Of a stretch of DNA of 64,000 bases, positions 31,841 through 39,159 are shown in pieces. The notes beneath the pieces were generated by a model. The model was not told where the DNA came from and ran no database searches. It worked only from the letters and a program-made list of their open reading frames with translations. Within the stretch, counting starts at the first letter, position 1. Each line of letters starts with the position of its first letter. The stretch is taken from the NCBI RefSeq assembly GCF_937425535.1, contig NZ_OW485605.1, positions 1-64,000 on the forward strand, read 5' to 3'. A program made the position numbers and the translations under genes. This stretch comes from Rhodovastum atsumiense (GTDB taxonomy: Bacteria; Pseudomonadota; Alphaproteobacteria; Acetobacterales; Acetobacteraceae).

Positions 31841-32572
31841 CTAGCGCGCCGGGCTGGCTGCTATTGCGTGGACCAGGCGCAAGAGATGCAGGCTTTGCCT
31901 ACGAAACTGTCCGATGGCTTCTTCGTGGACCTGCCACGTCGCACGGCCGACCTTGAAGATGGATGCCGCCGAGTAGTCGCCGCTGAGCAGGTCGTCACGG
32001 CGCAGGCCGTCGGCGAGGGCCGCCTCGAAGGCGAGCACGATGTCGCCCAGCAGCCGAGGGTTCACCCAAACGGCCCTGTCCTCGACGAGCATCGCGAACA
32101 GATCGCCGTCCTCAGCGATGAGGCCGCGGTAGACGAGGTTCTTCATGCCGGTGTTGGTCATCACCGCCATGAAGCGGCCCCCGGGCGGTGATGTCAGGAC
32201 GCGCCGCCAGTCCTCCCGGCGCGGGATGATGTGCCCCAGGCTCTCCGAGAAGATGTGGGAGTACGAACGCCACGACGCCTGGGGCCAAAGCTTCACCTGC
32301 AGGCCGCGCCGCACGATGGTCGCGTGGAAGGTCTTGCCGATTGCGAAGTGCACGCAGGCGCAGCAGACCGCGCGGCTGTGCTGGACGGAAAGGCTCTCGG
32401 AGGGGCCGAACGATTCCGAGATGGCCTTTTCACGGCGCCACGCCCGGCCATAAGCGTGCGCATCGCCGCCGCAGACAGCGCAGCGGGCAGGCTCTTCCGG
32501 GTACGCTTCGCGGTGGGTGGGCTGCACGGCGTCCTCTCCGAGGCAGGCCAGAGCGAATGAGCAGGGATGCAT
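31841..32572 (-). CDS. csf1: Csf1 (Cas8-like large subunit) with zinc finger
   Basis: 243 residues if ATG 32572 is used; the frame opens to a GTG at 32614 whose extra codons coincide with the operator at 32586-32603. A CxxC pair (CAVCGG, 31-36) and a second (CCACVH, about 70-75) form the zinc finger typical of Csf1. The rest is mixed alpha/beta (FMAVMTNTGMKNLVYRG, about 135-152). Csf1 takes the Cas8 place at the 5' end of the crRNA. First gene of the operon. Confidence 0.8.
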   Translation of the reverse strand: MHPCSFALACLGEDAVQPTHREAYPEEPARCAVCGGDAHAYGRAWRREKAISESFGPSESLSVQHSRAVCCACVHFAIGKTFHATIVRRGLQVKLWPQASWRSYSHIFSESLGHIIPRREDWRRVLTSPPGGRFMAVMTNTGMKNLVYRGLIAEDGDLFAMLVEDRAVWVNPRLLGDIVLAFEAALADGLRRDDLLSGDYSAASIFKVGRATWQVHEEAIGQFRRQSLHLLRLVHAIAASPAR

Positions 32573-32585
32573 GTGAGGCAAGTCC

Positions 32586-32630
32586 TGTCCCGTGGTGGGG
32601 ACAAGATGGGGCACGCAGGATCGCCGTCCA
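32586..32630 (-). promoter_or_regulatory. csf1 operon promoter and operator
   Basis: On the minus strand TGGACG (32630-32625) is followed 16 bases later by CATCTT (32608-32603) and then by the palindrome TGTCCCCACCACGGGACA (32603-32586). The palindrome starts at the end of the -10 and so covers the likely transcription start. It matches the operators at 24210 and 33957. It lies 14 bases upstream of the csf1 ATG. Confidence 0.65.
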
Positions 32631-32691
32631 GTGTAACTAGAGGCGTCTTCTTTGTCGTTGTTACATAATCTACCTAGCCAGCAGCCAGAAA

Positions 32692-32817
32692 TGTTGACAA
32701 CGCGACCAGAAACCGCCGAAAATTCTGTTCGTGACGCTTCTGTTATTTCAGCAATGCATGAATGCCATGCCGCACGTGCGCATCTCGGCGGTCCGGGCGC
32801 CGTCAGTGACGGCGCCC
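32692..32817 (-). promoter_or_regulatory. Spacer with TGTTGACAA motif and terminator-like hairpin
   Basis: TGTTGACAA lies at 32692-32700. A perfect hairpin GGGCGCCGTC (32795-32804) with GACGGCGCCC (32808-32817) follows the stop of the 32826-33227 gene; on the plus strand TTTG follows it, on the minus strand there is no T-run. No gene or CRISPR-type repeat array is seen between csf1 and 32826. Confidence 0.5.
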
Positions 32818-32825
32818 TTTGTGCA

Positions 32826-33227
32826 TCAGACCGCTTGTTCCCCGCCCGGTTCGCGGCCGCGCAGCCAGGCCGTCACGCTTCCGCCCTTGCGGGCCACGGC
32901 GTGAGCCGCGGCGTGCGTGATCACGAGGGCAGCCGCCGTCTCGTCGCTGGCGTACGCGGGAATGGACACGCCAGCCGGGATCTCGCCCGCGATCTCGCCG
33001 ATCTCGCGTTCGACGCGCGCGAGGACCGTCGGGTTGCGCTGCTCAAGCCGCGGTGCGCCGGAACGCTGCCACGCCGCGGCGATGGCGGGCAGCCCGCGCG
33101 CCGGGGACTGCAAGGTTTCTCCGACCAGGCTGCGGACGCGGAGGCCGAGGCCTGCCGTCTCGAGGCCATAGGCATAGAGGGCGATCAGCGCGCCGAGGCG
33201 CTGGCCGAGGATTGCATCGGGGGTCAT
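32826..33227 (-). CDS. Helical protein, possible Cas8c-C/Cas11-like
   Basis: 133 residues, ATG at 33227 after AGGAG. All-helical: ILGQRLGALIALYAYGLETA (5-24), SLVGETLQSPARGLPAIAA, then EREIGEIAGEIPAGVSIPAYASDETAAALVITHAA (about 78-110). The order LGRLxA, SxTP, IGEIxxxIP, LSxEE resembles the small-subunit-like C-terminus of Cas8c (Csd1). The match is by eye and may be coincidental; it could equally be an unrelated phage protein. It lies directly upstream of the type IV-B operon and downstream of the 33885 gene. Confidence 0.55.
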   Translation of the reverse strand: MTPDAILGQRLGALIALYAYGLETAGLGLRVRSLVGETLQSPARGLPAIAAAWQRSGAPRLEQRNPTVLARVEREIGEIAGEIPAGVSIPAYASDETAAALVITHAAAHAVARKGGSVTAWLRGREPGGEQAV

Positions 33228-33278
33228 ATCGTCTCCTGGGGGCCGCCTCGCAGGACGGCCTGTGGGTTTATGGGGGGA

Positions 33279-33299
33279 AGCGCCGGCTGTGCCGGCGCT
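33279..33299 (-). terminator. Hairpin terminator
   Basis: AGCGCCGGC (33279-33287) pairs with GCCGGCGCT (33291-33299) around a 3-base loop; TTCCCC follows on the minus strand. It lies just after the 33316-33885 gene. A looser copy of the GGCCG-N10-CGGCC intergenic hairpin is at 33242-33261. Confidence 0.6.
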
Positions 33300-33315
33300 C
33301 GTCGGTGTGGCCGCC

Positions 33316-33885
33316 TTACGCGGCGGAACAGACCGCCGCCGCGTGGGCGAAAGCGGTTTCGGCGCGCGGGTAGCGGCGGTGATATGCGGCAACCTCGCCA
33401 TCCCAGCGAGCACGGGAAACCGATCCCGCTTCGACGGCCTGGGCATGGGCTGCCTCGACGGCGCGGACGAATTGCGTCGACAGCGGCATCCGCATCGCGG
33501 ACCGGATCACGCCACGGCCGTCCATGACGGAGATGCTGACGGTTGGCGAAACGTACGGGTTGGCCCACGGCAGGGTGTGCAGGCCGTAGGCCACCCGGCA
33601 AGGGGAGTAAGGGATGGCGAGCGAGCCGATGCCGGTTCGCAAAAGCCAGATGTAGCCGGCGGTGATGGGGATGATGCCCAGGGTGATGCCGCCGCCACGG
33701 AACATGGTGACGGCCTCTTCGCTGCAGGGGCTGATGCAGACGCAGATGCCGATGCCGCGGGCCTTGTAGATGACCGAGCTCGTTTCGACGGTCGCCTTTT
33801 CGGGGCGAGGCGGCTTCTGGCGAACGGGGGTGGGCGCGACAGGGCGCGCAGGCGCGTTTGCGCCTGCCAGGTCGGCAGTGAGCAT
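33316..33885 (-). CDS. Hypothetical protein with hydrophobic middle
   Basis: 189 residues, ATG at 33885 with AAGGA upstream. The first 35 residues are Pro/Ala/Lys-rich. Residues about 45-110 are beta-rich and hydrophobic (IGICVCISPCSEE, TLGIIPITAGYIWLL) with several Cys; the C-terminus is helical (FVRAVEAAHAQAVEAG, RRYPRAETAFAHA). No family recognised. It is the first gene behind the GTCCCC-N5-GGGACAG operator at 33957, which it shares with csf1 and XRE-IbrA, so it may work with them. Confidence 0.6.
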   Translation of the reverse strand: MLTADLAGANAPARPVAPTPVRQKPPRPEKATVETSSVIYKARGIGICVCISPCSEEAVTMFRGGGITLGIIPITAGYIWLLRTGIGSLAIPYSPCRVAYGLHTLPWANPYVSPTVSISVMDGRGVIRSAMRMPLSTQFVRAVEAAHAQAVEAGSVSRARWDGEVAAYHRRYPRAETAFAHAAAVCSAA

Positions 33886-34224
33886 TGGAAATCCTTGCGT
33901 GAGGGGGGACGACAGCCGGTCAGGCTGCGGTCGTTATTCGCAAGGAGGTCCCAATCTGTCCCATGCTGGGGACTATGATCGCAGGTCGATCCGCCGTCAA
34001 GACGACGATGCGTCCATCAGCGTGCCGGATTCCCTTGGTTTCCGCACGCTCCCTGGCCACCCGGCAGCCGCTCGGTCTGCCCCTCAGCGAAGACGGCGAC
34101 CCACCTGCTGATCAGGCCACCCTCCTCCACGACGGCCGCCGGCGCTTCCCCAGGCCGCACTATTCGGCCGTCAGCCGCCCCGCGCTGCGGCGGGCAGGGT
34201 GGCCTCAGGTGCAGGTCGGCGACT
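33886..34224 (-). promoter_or_regulatory. Intergenic region with promoter and operator
   Basis: On the minus strand TTGACG (34000-33995), a 17-base gap, and CATAGT (33977-33972) make a strong promoter. The palindrome AGTCCCCAGCATGGGACA (33974-33957) overlaps the -10. The rest up to 34224 holds no gene that I can support; an open frame there (IVRPGEAP to the stop at 34017) has no start with a ribosome site. Confidence 0.6.
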
Positions 34225-34533
34225 TCATGCCGCCCGGTCTCCCCCCATGCACCGGGGCGTCGGCAGCGCCGCGAGCACAGTCGCCACCCGCGCGTCGTAG
34301 GCGGCCCAGCGAGCTTGCTCGTCGGCCTGGCGCCTGGCGGCCGCGATGTCCGCAGCACGGCCGCCAAAGGGGCGGGTCTGGCCCTCGCGCCACAGGGCGG
34401 CGTTGAACCCGCCCTGGACGGCAACGCGGTGATCAGGCTGCTCGCCAAGCAGGACATCGCGCCCTTCCCGGCGCCACTGCGTACGCGTCAGGTAGCCGGG
34501 CGGCACGTCGCGCCAGCGGTCAAAGTCCGCCAT
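34225..34533 (-). CDS. Small hypothetical protein
   Basis: 102 residues. Opens with FDRWRDVPPGYLTRTQWRREGRD, a pattern typical of small phage proteins (W/Y-rich, basic), followed by an Ala/Arg helical second half. It overlaps the end of the 34520-34792 gene by 14 bases, so it belongs to the operon reading down from 37047. Function unknown. Confidence 0.6.
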   Translation of the reverse strand: MADFDRWRDVPPGYLTRTQWRREGRDVLLGEQPDHRVAVQGGFNAALWREGQTRPFGGRAADIAAARRQADEQARWAAYDARVATVLAALPTPRCMGGDRAA

Positions 34534-34792
34534 CGGTCATCTCAAGGAAGTCCGCGAACTCGACGCTGGCCAGTATCCGGGCCAGCTCGGCATCGACGGC
34601 GGCGACGTGTTCGTTCCGGGGCGGCAGACCCGGCTCTATCGGCGGCGAACAGGCTGCAAGGGCGGCGCGTCGGCGCTCGTCAGCGATCGCTGCGGCGGTG
34701 GCGAGTTGGCGGCGGAGCGAGGTCATCCCCTCGACGAGGGTCAGCACGGGCGAGCTGGCCGTCGCGTTGGTTTCGAGGTCGTCCTCGAGCAT
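34520..34792 (-). CDS. Small acidic hypothetical protein
   Basis: 90 residues, acidic ends and a central helix (MTSLRRQLATAAAIADERRRAAL, about 23-45). C-terminus ELARILASVEFADFLEMTDGGL. No family. Part of the 37047-34225 operon. Confidence 0.55.
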   Translation of the reverse strand: MLEDDLETNATASSPVLTLVEGMTSLRRQLATAAAIADERRRAALAACSPPIEPGLPPRNEHVAAVDAELARILASVEFADFLEMTDGGL

Positions 34793-34841
34793 CAGGGCCT
34801 CCCTTGCCTTGGCAGCGGACCGCGCGGGAGTGCACCGGAGG

Positions 34842-35213
34842 TCATGGCGCCCTCCGCAGCTCGGCGGGCACCGTGCCGACGTCCATCCACACCACCGGCT
34901 TCCCGGCGGCGGTGAACGCCTCCAACTCGAGCCGCATGCCGTAGGACTGCTCCCAGGACTCGGCTCGCAGCATGATCAGGCCGGAGGCGGCGCGCATTAT
35001 CGGTTCGTCCACCGGGATCCAGATGTCGTGCGAGTAGGGGTCCAGCCCGCACTCGACGGCGACCGGGTGCGTGTGGGCGATCGGGGAGAAGACGGGCACC
35101 CCGGCGCTGACGAGGCGCCCGGTCTCGCGGAGAGCCAGCCGGAACGCTTCCTCGATGCCGCCCGGGTAGCGACTGTATGGCGACGCGAGATACCAGAAGG
35201 TCGTGCCGCTCAC
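34842..35213 (-). CDS. DUF1937-type protein
   Basis: 123 residues. WYLASPYSRYPGGIEEAF (7-24), LVSAGVPVFSPIAHTHPVA, and AEGLIMLRAESWEQSYGMRLELE-like GLIMLRAESWEQS, then FTAAGKPVVWMDV. This is the DUF1937 family, related to nucleoside 2-deoxyribosyltransferase-like folds and common in phages of proteobacteria. The substrate is unknown; a role in nucleotide or base metabolism is inferred. It overlaps the upstream gene by 4 bases (GTG/TGA region). Confidence 0.8.
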   Translation of the reverse strand: MSGTTFWYLASPYSRYPGGIEEAFRLALRETGRLVSAGVPVFSPIAHTHPVAVECGLDPYSHDIWIPVDEPIMRAASGLIMLRAESWEQSYGMRLELEAFTAAGKPVVWMDVGTVPAELRRAP

Positions 35214-35854
35214 TGTCCCCTCCCTCGCACAAGTGCCTTGTCGGCGCTCGCCAGCATGGCATCCGCGCGGACACGCACGGCGTCTGCCCAGGTAATGGCT
35301 TCCGCCGACCTGCGATTCGCGGACTCAGGCTCGGCAGATTGCTCGCGCAACACCGACAGCAAGCTTGCGAGCCGGGCCCGCAGCTCGGCGTTCTCGGCCG
35401 CCAGCCGCGCGAGTTCGCCGCCCTCGACCTGCGGCCGCCCTTCCCGCCCCTCCGTCGCCTCGACGCTCAATGCCGACCTCCCAACACCCGCAGCGCACGC
35501 CCGGGCGACGACAGCCAGGATGGCATGCGCGTGGTTCTTCCCTCGTCCGCTGATACGGCCGTCCTTCGTGCCTGCGATGTACCATCCGTTCGGGAACGGG
35601 CTCGGCGACTTCGAGGCGCGCACATCCAGCCCGCAGTCGGCGGCGAGACGGAACGCCGCCGACCAGCTGCCATCGGCACCGTCCAGCGCCATCCGCACTC
35701 GTGCGCGGACACCGGGGCCGCCTGCGAGCGCAATGGCCAGCTTGTCGGCCAGTGCGTCGAGCCTGCCCGGTGCCGGGCCGTCCTCCAGTTCCTTGAGGAT
35801 GCCAAGGAAGGCTTCGCCGCCGCCGAGGTCGGTGGCCGGGACTTGCTGCGTCAT
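35210..35854 (-). CDS. Hypothetical phage-type protein
   Basis: 214 residues, ATG at 35854 (ATGA overlap). The centre has LDVRASKSPSPFPNGWYIAGTKDG, a pattern like phage proteins with a short beta domain; then a helical C-terminus with a heptad-like ELARLAAENAELRARLASLLSVL (about 150-172), a likely coiled coil. Cotranscribed with neighbours. Function unknown. Confidence 0.6.
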   Translation of the reverse strand: MTQQVPATDLGGGEAFLGILKELEDGPAPGRLDALADKLAIALAGGPGVRARVRMALDGADGSWSAAFRLAADCGLDVRASKSPSPFPNGWYIAGTKDGRISGRGKNHAHAILAVVARACAAGVGRSALSVEATEGREGRPQVEGGELARLAAENAELRARLASLLSVLREQSAEPESANRRSAEAITWADAVRVRADAMLASADKALVRGRGQ

Positions 35855-36498
35855 GCGGCCCTCCCCTGCCCCGCCGCCATCACGACAAGCTGGCCGCCGG
35901 CGATCTGCCGCAGCCGCCGTGCGACCGCCCGGCTGCCGTTCAACCCGCCGGCGGACGCCTTGGCGCTTCGCCTGGCGTCCGCCAAGCGCTTCCGGGCTGC
36001 CTGCCACGACGCGTCGTCCTCCCGGCGCTGGATCTCCGCCAAGGCAACGGCGGCCGCAGCCGGACCCAGGCGGGCCTGCAGCTTGGCCGCCAGGACGGCG
36101 CGAGCCGTCGTGTTCAGGGCGGCCACACGTTCGGCGACCGTCGCCGGGTTGGCGCGGTCCTGCTGCTTCGCGGCCATCCGCTCCCGGTGCGCGGCAGTGC
36201 GAGCGGCCAGGGCGGCGGTGGTGCTCAAGGCCGCCACGTGCTGGTCGTGGCGGCGGTGCAGTGCCTTGAGGGCGGCCCGGGCCACAAGCCGGGCGACACG
36301 GCAACGATCGGGCGGCACGAGAGCGTCAGCGAGGGTGTCGAAGAACTGATCCAGCTCGGCTTGGCTCTCCGGGGTCAGCTTGAAGGTGCAGGAATACGAC
36401 GACGGGAGCCATCCGAAGGGACGGCGGGTGCCGCCCTCCGTCGCGAGGGCGACCTGGGCGGGATGGGCCTCGTCGCCGACGATGAGGGTGGCGTCCAT
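35851..36498 (-). CDS. Hypothetical helical protein
   Basis: 215 residues. Short beta-rich start (MDATLIVGDE ... FKLTPESQAELDQFF), then a long Ala/Arg-rich helical part (about 70-200) with many basic residues, consistent with nucleic-acid binding. No motif seen. ATG at 36498, three bases downstream of the upstream stop. Operon gene. Confidence 0.6.
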   Translation of the reverse strand: MDATLIVGDEAHPAQVALATEGGTRRPFGWLPSSYSCTFKLTPESQAELDQFFDTLADALVPPDRCRVARLVARAALKALHRRHDQHVAALSTTAALAARTAAHRERMAAKQQDRANPATVAERVAALNTTARAVLAAKLQARLGPAAAAVALAEIQRREDDASWQAARKRLADARRSAKASAGGLNGSRAVARRLRQIAGGQLVVMAAGQGRAA

Positions 36499-36501
36499 GG
36501 C

Positions 36502-37047
36502 TCAGCCCCTCCTCGCCGAAGAGAGCGTCCGGTAGCTGAAGGCATTACGGACGCCGGAGCTGAAGGCGGCCCGTCCGTTCCAGGCTTCGATGGTGCCGCC
36601 GACCTCGAATCGAACGATGACCTTGATTGTGCCGTCCTCGGCGACGCCGACGGCAAGGAACTCCGTGTCCGGGATGGATACCCGCAGGAGGGCGCGGATC
36701 CACTCCCTGTCCCTGTTCAGCCCAGCGGGCTCGTTGGCGGCCTTCGCGAGCACGGCGCGCAGGAGGTCGAGGCGGGCTTGCGTGATGTCCGCAGGCTCTT
36801 TGAGCAGGTGTCCCACATGCCTCTCGCCATCGATCCCGATGAAGACCTCGGCCTCAGGCGCTGCCCCTGATTGCTGCCCAGCGGCTGCCACCTCGCGCGC
36901 GGCCAGGACGTCGGCGATGCCAAGGGCGACCGTGCGGAAGACGCTGCCCTTGGTGAAGTCGAGCGGAACCGGGGAGTGCCTCTGAAAGGCGGCGATGAGC
37001 TGGTGCGCGATTTCGTCGGCGCGCTCGGACGTGCTGCGTGCGGGCAT
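36502..37047 (-). CDS. Hypothetical protein, first gene of the operon
   Basis: 181 residues, ATG at 37047 with AGGGAGG upstream. Helical N-terminal half (IAHQLIAAFQRHS), a middle EVFIGIDGERHVGHLLKE, and a beta-rich end (TIKVIVRFEVGGTIEAW). No family. It heads the minus-strand operon to 34225 and is divergent from the repressor gene 37147; the 99 bases between should contain both promoters. Confidence 0.6.
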   Translation of the reverse strand: MPARSTSERADEIAHQLIAAFQRHSPVPLDFTKGSVFRTVALGIADVLAAREVAAAGQQSGAAPEAEVFIGIDGERHVGHLLKEPADITQARLDLLRAVLAKAANEPAGLNRDREWIRALLRVSIPDTEFLAVGVAEDGTIKVIVRFEVGGTIEAWNGRAAFSSGVRNAFSYRTLSSARRG

Positions 37048-37146
37048 GGATACCTCCCTGCCAACGGCCGCCCGGAATCTGGCGGCGAAATCGTTGGTGT
37101 GGTATCAAGCATGCCGCGTAAGTCAGCATAAGAAGGCAAGCTTTCC

Positions 37147-37818
37147 ATGGCTTTGCAGCCCGCCGGCGGTCTCCTGGGCGCCCGCCTCGACCGCCTCCTC
37201 AAGCTCAAGGGTCTCAGCCCTCGCGCGGCGAGCCTGGCGGCGCAATTGTCACCTGATGCCTGCAGGAACCTCATGACCGGCAGGAGCCAAAAGCCGCACC
37301 CATCAACTATCGCGGCTCTGGCCCGCGTGCTCGGTGTGCAGCCCGCCGACCTCGACGGTGCAAACGTGCCCTCCGATGCCCCTGCCCGCTCGATGCCCGC
37401 CGAGATCCAAGAGGTCGATCTGCGGCGGGTAGACGACGCTGGAGGGGACTTCCTGAAATACCGCCCGCAGTTGGCCCTTTGGAGCGTTCCCGCTGACCTC
37501 CTTGCAGCCAGGGGGCTGCAGGCCGACCGGACGGTGGTCCTGCGGGCCCAAGGCGGCCTTGAAGGCGTGGCCGCCGGCGATCGGCTGATCGTCGACCTGA
37601 CGCAACGCAGTCTCTACCCACCGGGGCTGGCCGTCATTTGGATCGAGGAGTCCGGAGAGTTCGACCTCGTGCGCATTGGCGCGCCGTCACGTGGCGTGAG
37701 TGGCCGGGATGCGGGAGGGATGTCCGTTAGCCTGGAGTTCGGATGGGGCAGCGTGTCGTGGGCGCCGTCCGACGTGCACGTGGTTGGCCGGGTGGTCGCG
37801 AAGTGGGCTTGGGGGTGA
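37147..37818 (+). CDS. XRE repressor with degenerate S24-like domain
   Basis: 223 residues. N-terminal HTH (about 8-70): LLGARLDRLLKLKGLSPRAA, then SPDACRNLMTGRSQKPHPST, IAALARVLGVQPADL. The C-terminal half looks like a LexA/CI S24 domain (AGDRLIVDLTQRSLYPPGLAVIWIE, about 145-170), but the GDSM motif with the catalytic Ser is replaced, so self-cleavage is unlikely. It is divergent from the 37047 operon, fitting a master repressor of a prophage-like region, with release by some other mechanism. Confidence 0.75.
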   Translation: MALQPAGGLLGARLDRLLKLKGLSPRAASLAAQLSPDACRNLMTGRSQKPHPSTIAALARVLGVQPADLDGANVPSDAPARSMPAEIQEVDLRRVDDAGGDFLKYRPQLALWSVPADLLAARGLQADRTVVLRAQGGLEGVAAGDRLIVDLTQRSLYPPGLAVIWIEESGEFDLVRIGAPSRGVSGRDAGGMSVSLEFGWGSVSWAPSDVHVVGRVVAKWAWG

Positions 37819-37825
37819 TGCGCTC

Positions 37826-38035
37826 ATCCATACGACCATACACGCATGAGCGCATACGCGCTTACCTGGATGGCCACATACCTGTACGCGGACATGCGCG
37901 GGTTCGAAGCTGACCTCTCAGCCGTCATACGGACACGCGCGTATATGTGTATGGTCGTATATGAACATAGGCGCAAATCCGTGTTGCAGCATACGTGTAT
38001 GCCCGTTGACACGTATCATTGTATTGGCGCATAGA
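37826..38035 (+). promoter_or_regulatory. Partition site and parA promoter
   Basis: The region is crowded with CATACG/CGTATG. CCATACGACCATACAC (37829-37844) and GTGTATGGTCGTAT (37946-37959) are inverted copies. CATACGTGTATG at 37990-38001 is repeated exactly at 39111-39122 behind the parAB operon. A promoter TTGACA (38006-38011), 18 bases, CATAGA (38030-38035) is immediately downstream. The repeats are probable binding sites for the ribbon-helix-helix protein, doing both centromere and autoregulation. Confidence 0.65.
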
Positions 38036-38086
38036 ACCACGTGCTGATACACGCACACATCAAGACGCGGATGGGAGTATGCGCGG

Positions 38087-38755
38087 ATGAAGGTCGTCTC
38101 GGTGGTTCAGCAAAAGGGCGGAGTTTCAAAGACTTCGATTGCGACTGCCCTGGCAGTCGCGGCCTCGATGGAGGGTAAGCAGGCCGCTGTTTTTGACCTC
38201 GACCCCCAGGGCTCAGCCGCATTTTGGAAGGACACGCGGAAGGCCGACGAGCCAGCCGTGGTTTCCGTTCAACCCGTCCGCCTCAAGCACATGCTGGCGG
38301 CTGCTAAGGAAGCCGGGACCGAACTCGTGGTCATCGACGCGCCCCCAATTGCCAAGGATGTCGCCTACCAGGCGGCGGAGGTCTCCGACTACATCCTGGT
38401 GCCTACGAAGCCGAGCGTCCTGGACGTCATGGCGATGACGGAGACCCTCAAGCTCATCAAGCGGGCAACTGAGCCGCCTGTGCCCCATGCTGTCGTCCTG
38501 ACCCTGTGCCCGCTGCAGGGACGAGAGGTCGTGGACACCGAGGAGGCCGTCAGGAAGCTTGGTGCCGAAGTCGCTCCGGTCCGGCTTCACAACCGGATCG
38601 CCTATTCGCGCGCCCAGCAGTCCGGTCTGACTGCCATGGAATACGAGCCGGAAGGGAAGGCGGCTGCTGAGTTGCGCCAGCTATACGAGTTTGTGTGTAT
38701 GCACGTATGGCCTCATACGGTCACACGGAAGCCAGAGAAAGCCGCTGCAGCATGA
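38087..38755 (+). CDS. parA: ParA-family partition ATPase
   Basis: 222 residues. Deviant Walker A KGGVSKTS (10-17), Walker A' VFDLDPQGSA, Walker B VVIDAPP (about 80). Length and lack of an N-terminal DNA-binding domain mark a type Ib ParA (ParF-like). The Gly of KGGVGKT is Ser. It partitions the plasmid together with the small protein downstream, whose start overlaps its stop (ATGA). Confidence 0.9.
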   Translation: MKVVSVVQQKGGVSKTSIATALAVAASMEGKQAAVFDLDPQGSAAFWKDTRKADEPAVVSVQPVRLKHMLAAAKEAGTELVVIDAPPIAKDVAYQAAEVSDYILVPTKPSVLDVMAMTETLKLIKRATEPPVPHAVVLTLCPLQGREVVDTEEAVRKLGAEVAPVRLHNRIAYSRAQQSGLTAMEYEPEGKAAAELRQLYEFVCMHVWPHTVTRKPEKAAAA

Positions 38756-39099
38756 GTGCCGCCCGTCCAAACTCGCTCCAGGCCGTTCTTGAACGCGAAG
38801 CTCGCGAGGTCGCTGCTGTGCCTGCACCCGAGCCGCCGGCGCAGCCTTCGTCTCCAGCACCCTCAGCGCCGCTTGCCACCACTGCTGCGGTTCCCCGCCT
38901 GCCAAAGGCTGCCAAGCAAAAGACCAAGCGGCCGTCGCGTGACGGACGGCGGTTCCTCGGAGGCCACTTCGAGCCAGGCGTCGTCAAGGCAATGCGGATG
39001 CTTGCGGCGGAGGAGGACACAACGGTGCAGGCGCTTCTCGAGGAAGCCGTGGATTTGCTGTTCCTCAAGAAGGGGAAAGGTCGCATCGTACGCGCATGA
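38752..39099 (+). CDS. ParG-like ribbon-helix-helix partition protein
   Basis: 115 residues. The first 65 are disordered and Ala/Pro-rich. The C-terminal part (about 70-112) fits a ribbon-helix-helix: RRFLGGHFEPGVVKAMRMLA then TVQALLEEAVDLLFLKK. ParG-type proteins pair with short ParA proteins, bind the centromere and the operon promoter, and carry a flexible N-terminus that stimulates ATP hydrolysis. The flanking CATACGTGTATG copies are its likely sites. Confidence 0.75.
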   Translation: MSAARPNSLQAVLEREAREVAAVPAPEPPAQPSSPAPSAPLATTAAVPRLPKAAKQKTKRPSRDGRRFLGGHFEPGVVKAMRMLAAEEDTTVQALLEEAVDLLFLKKGKGRIVRA

Positions 39100-39100
39100 C

Positions 39101-39131
39101 CGTATGTGCGCATACGTGTATGGACGTATTG
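39101..39131 (+). promoter_or_regulatory. Downstream partition repeat
   Basis: CGTATG (39101-39106) and CATACGTGTATG (39111-39122), then CGTATT. The 12-mer equals that at 37990-38001, on the other side of parAB. Probable second half of the centromere. Confidence 0.6.
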
Positions 39132-39159
39132 TGAACTGAACGGCTGGCGAAGGCTCTTT

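Noticed and set aside
37880-37920. tRNA-like T-loop (GGTTCGAAGC)
   Set aside because: No cloverleaf can be folded around it.
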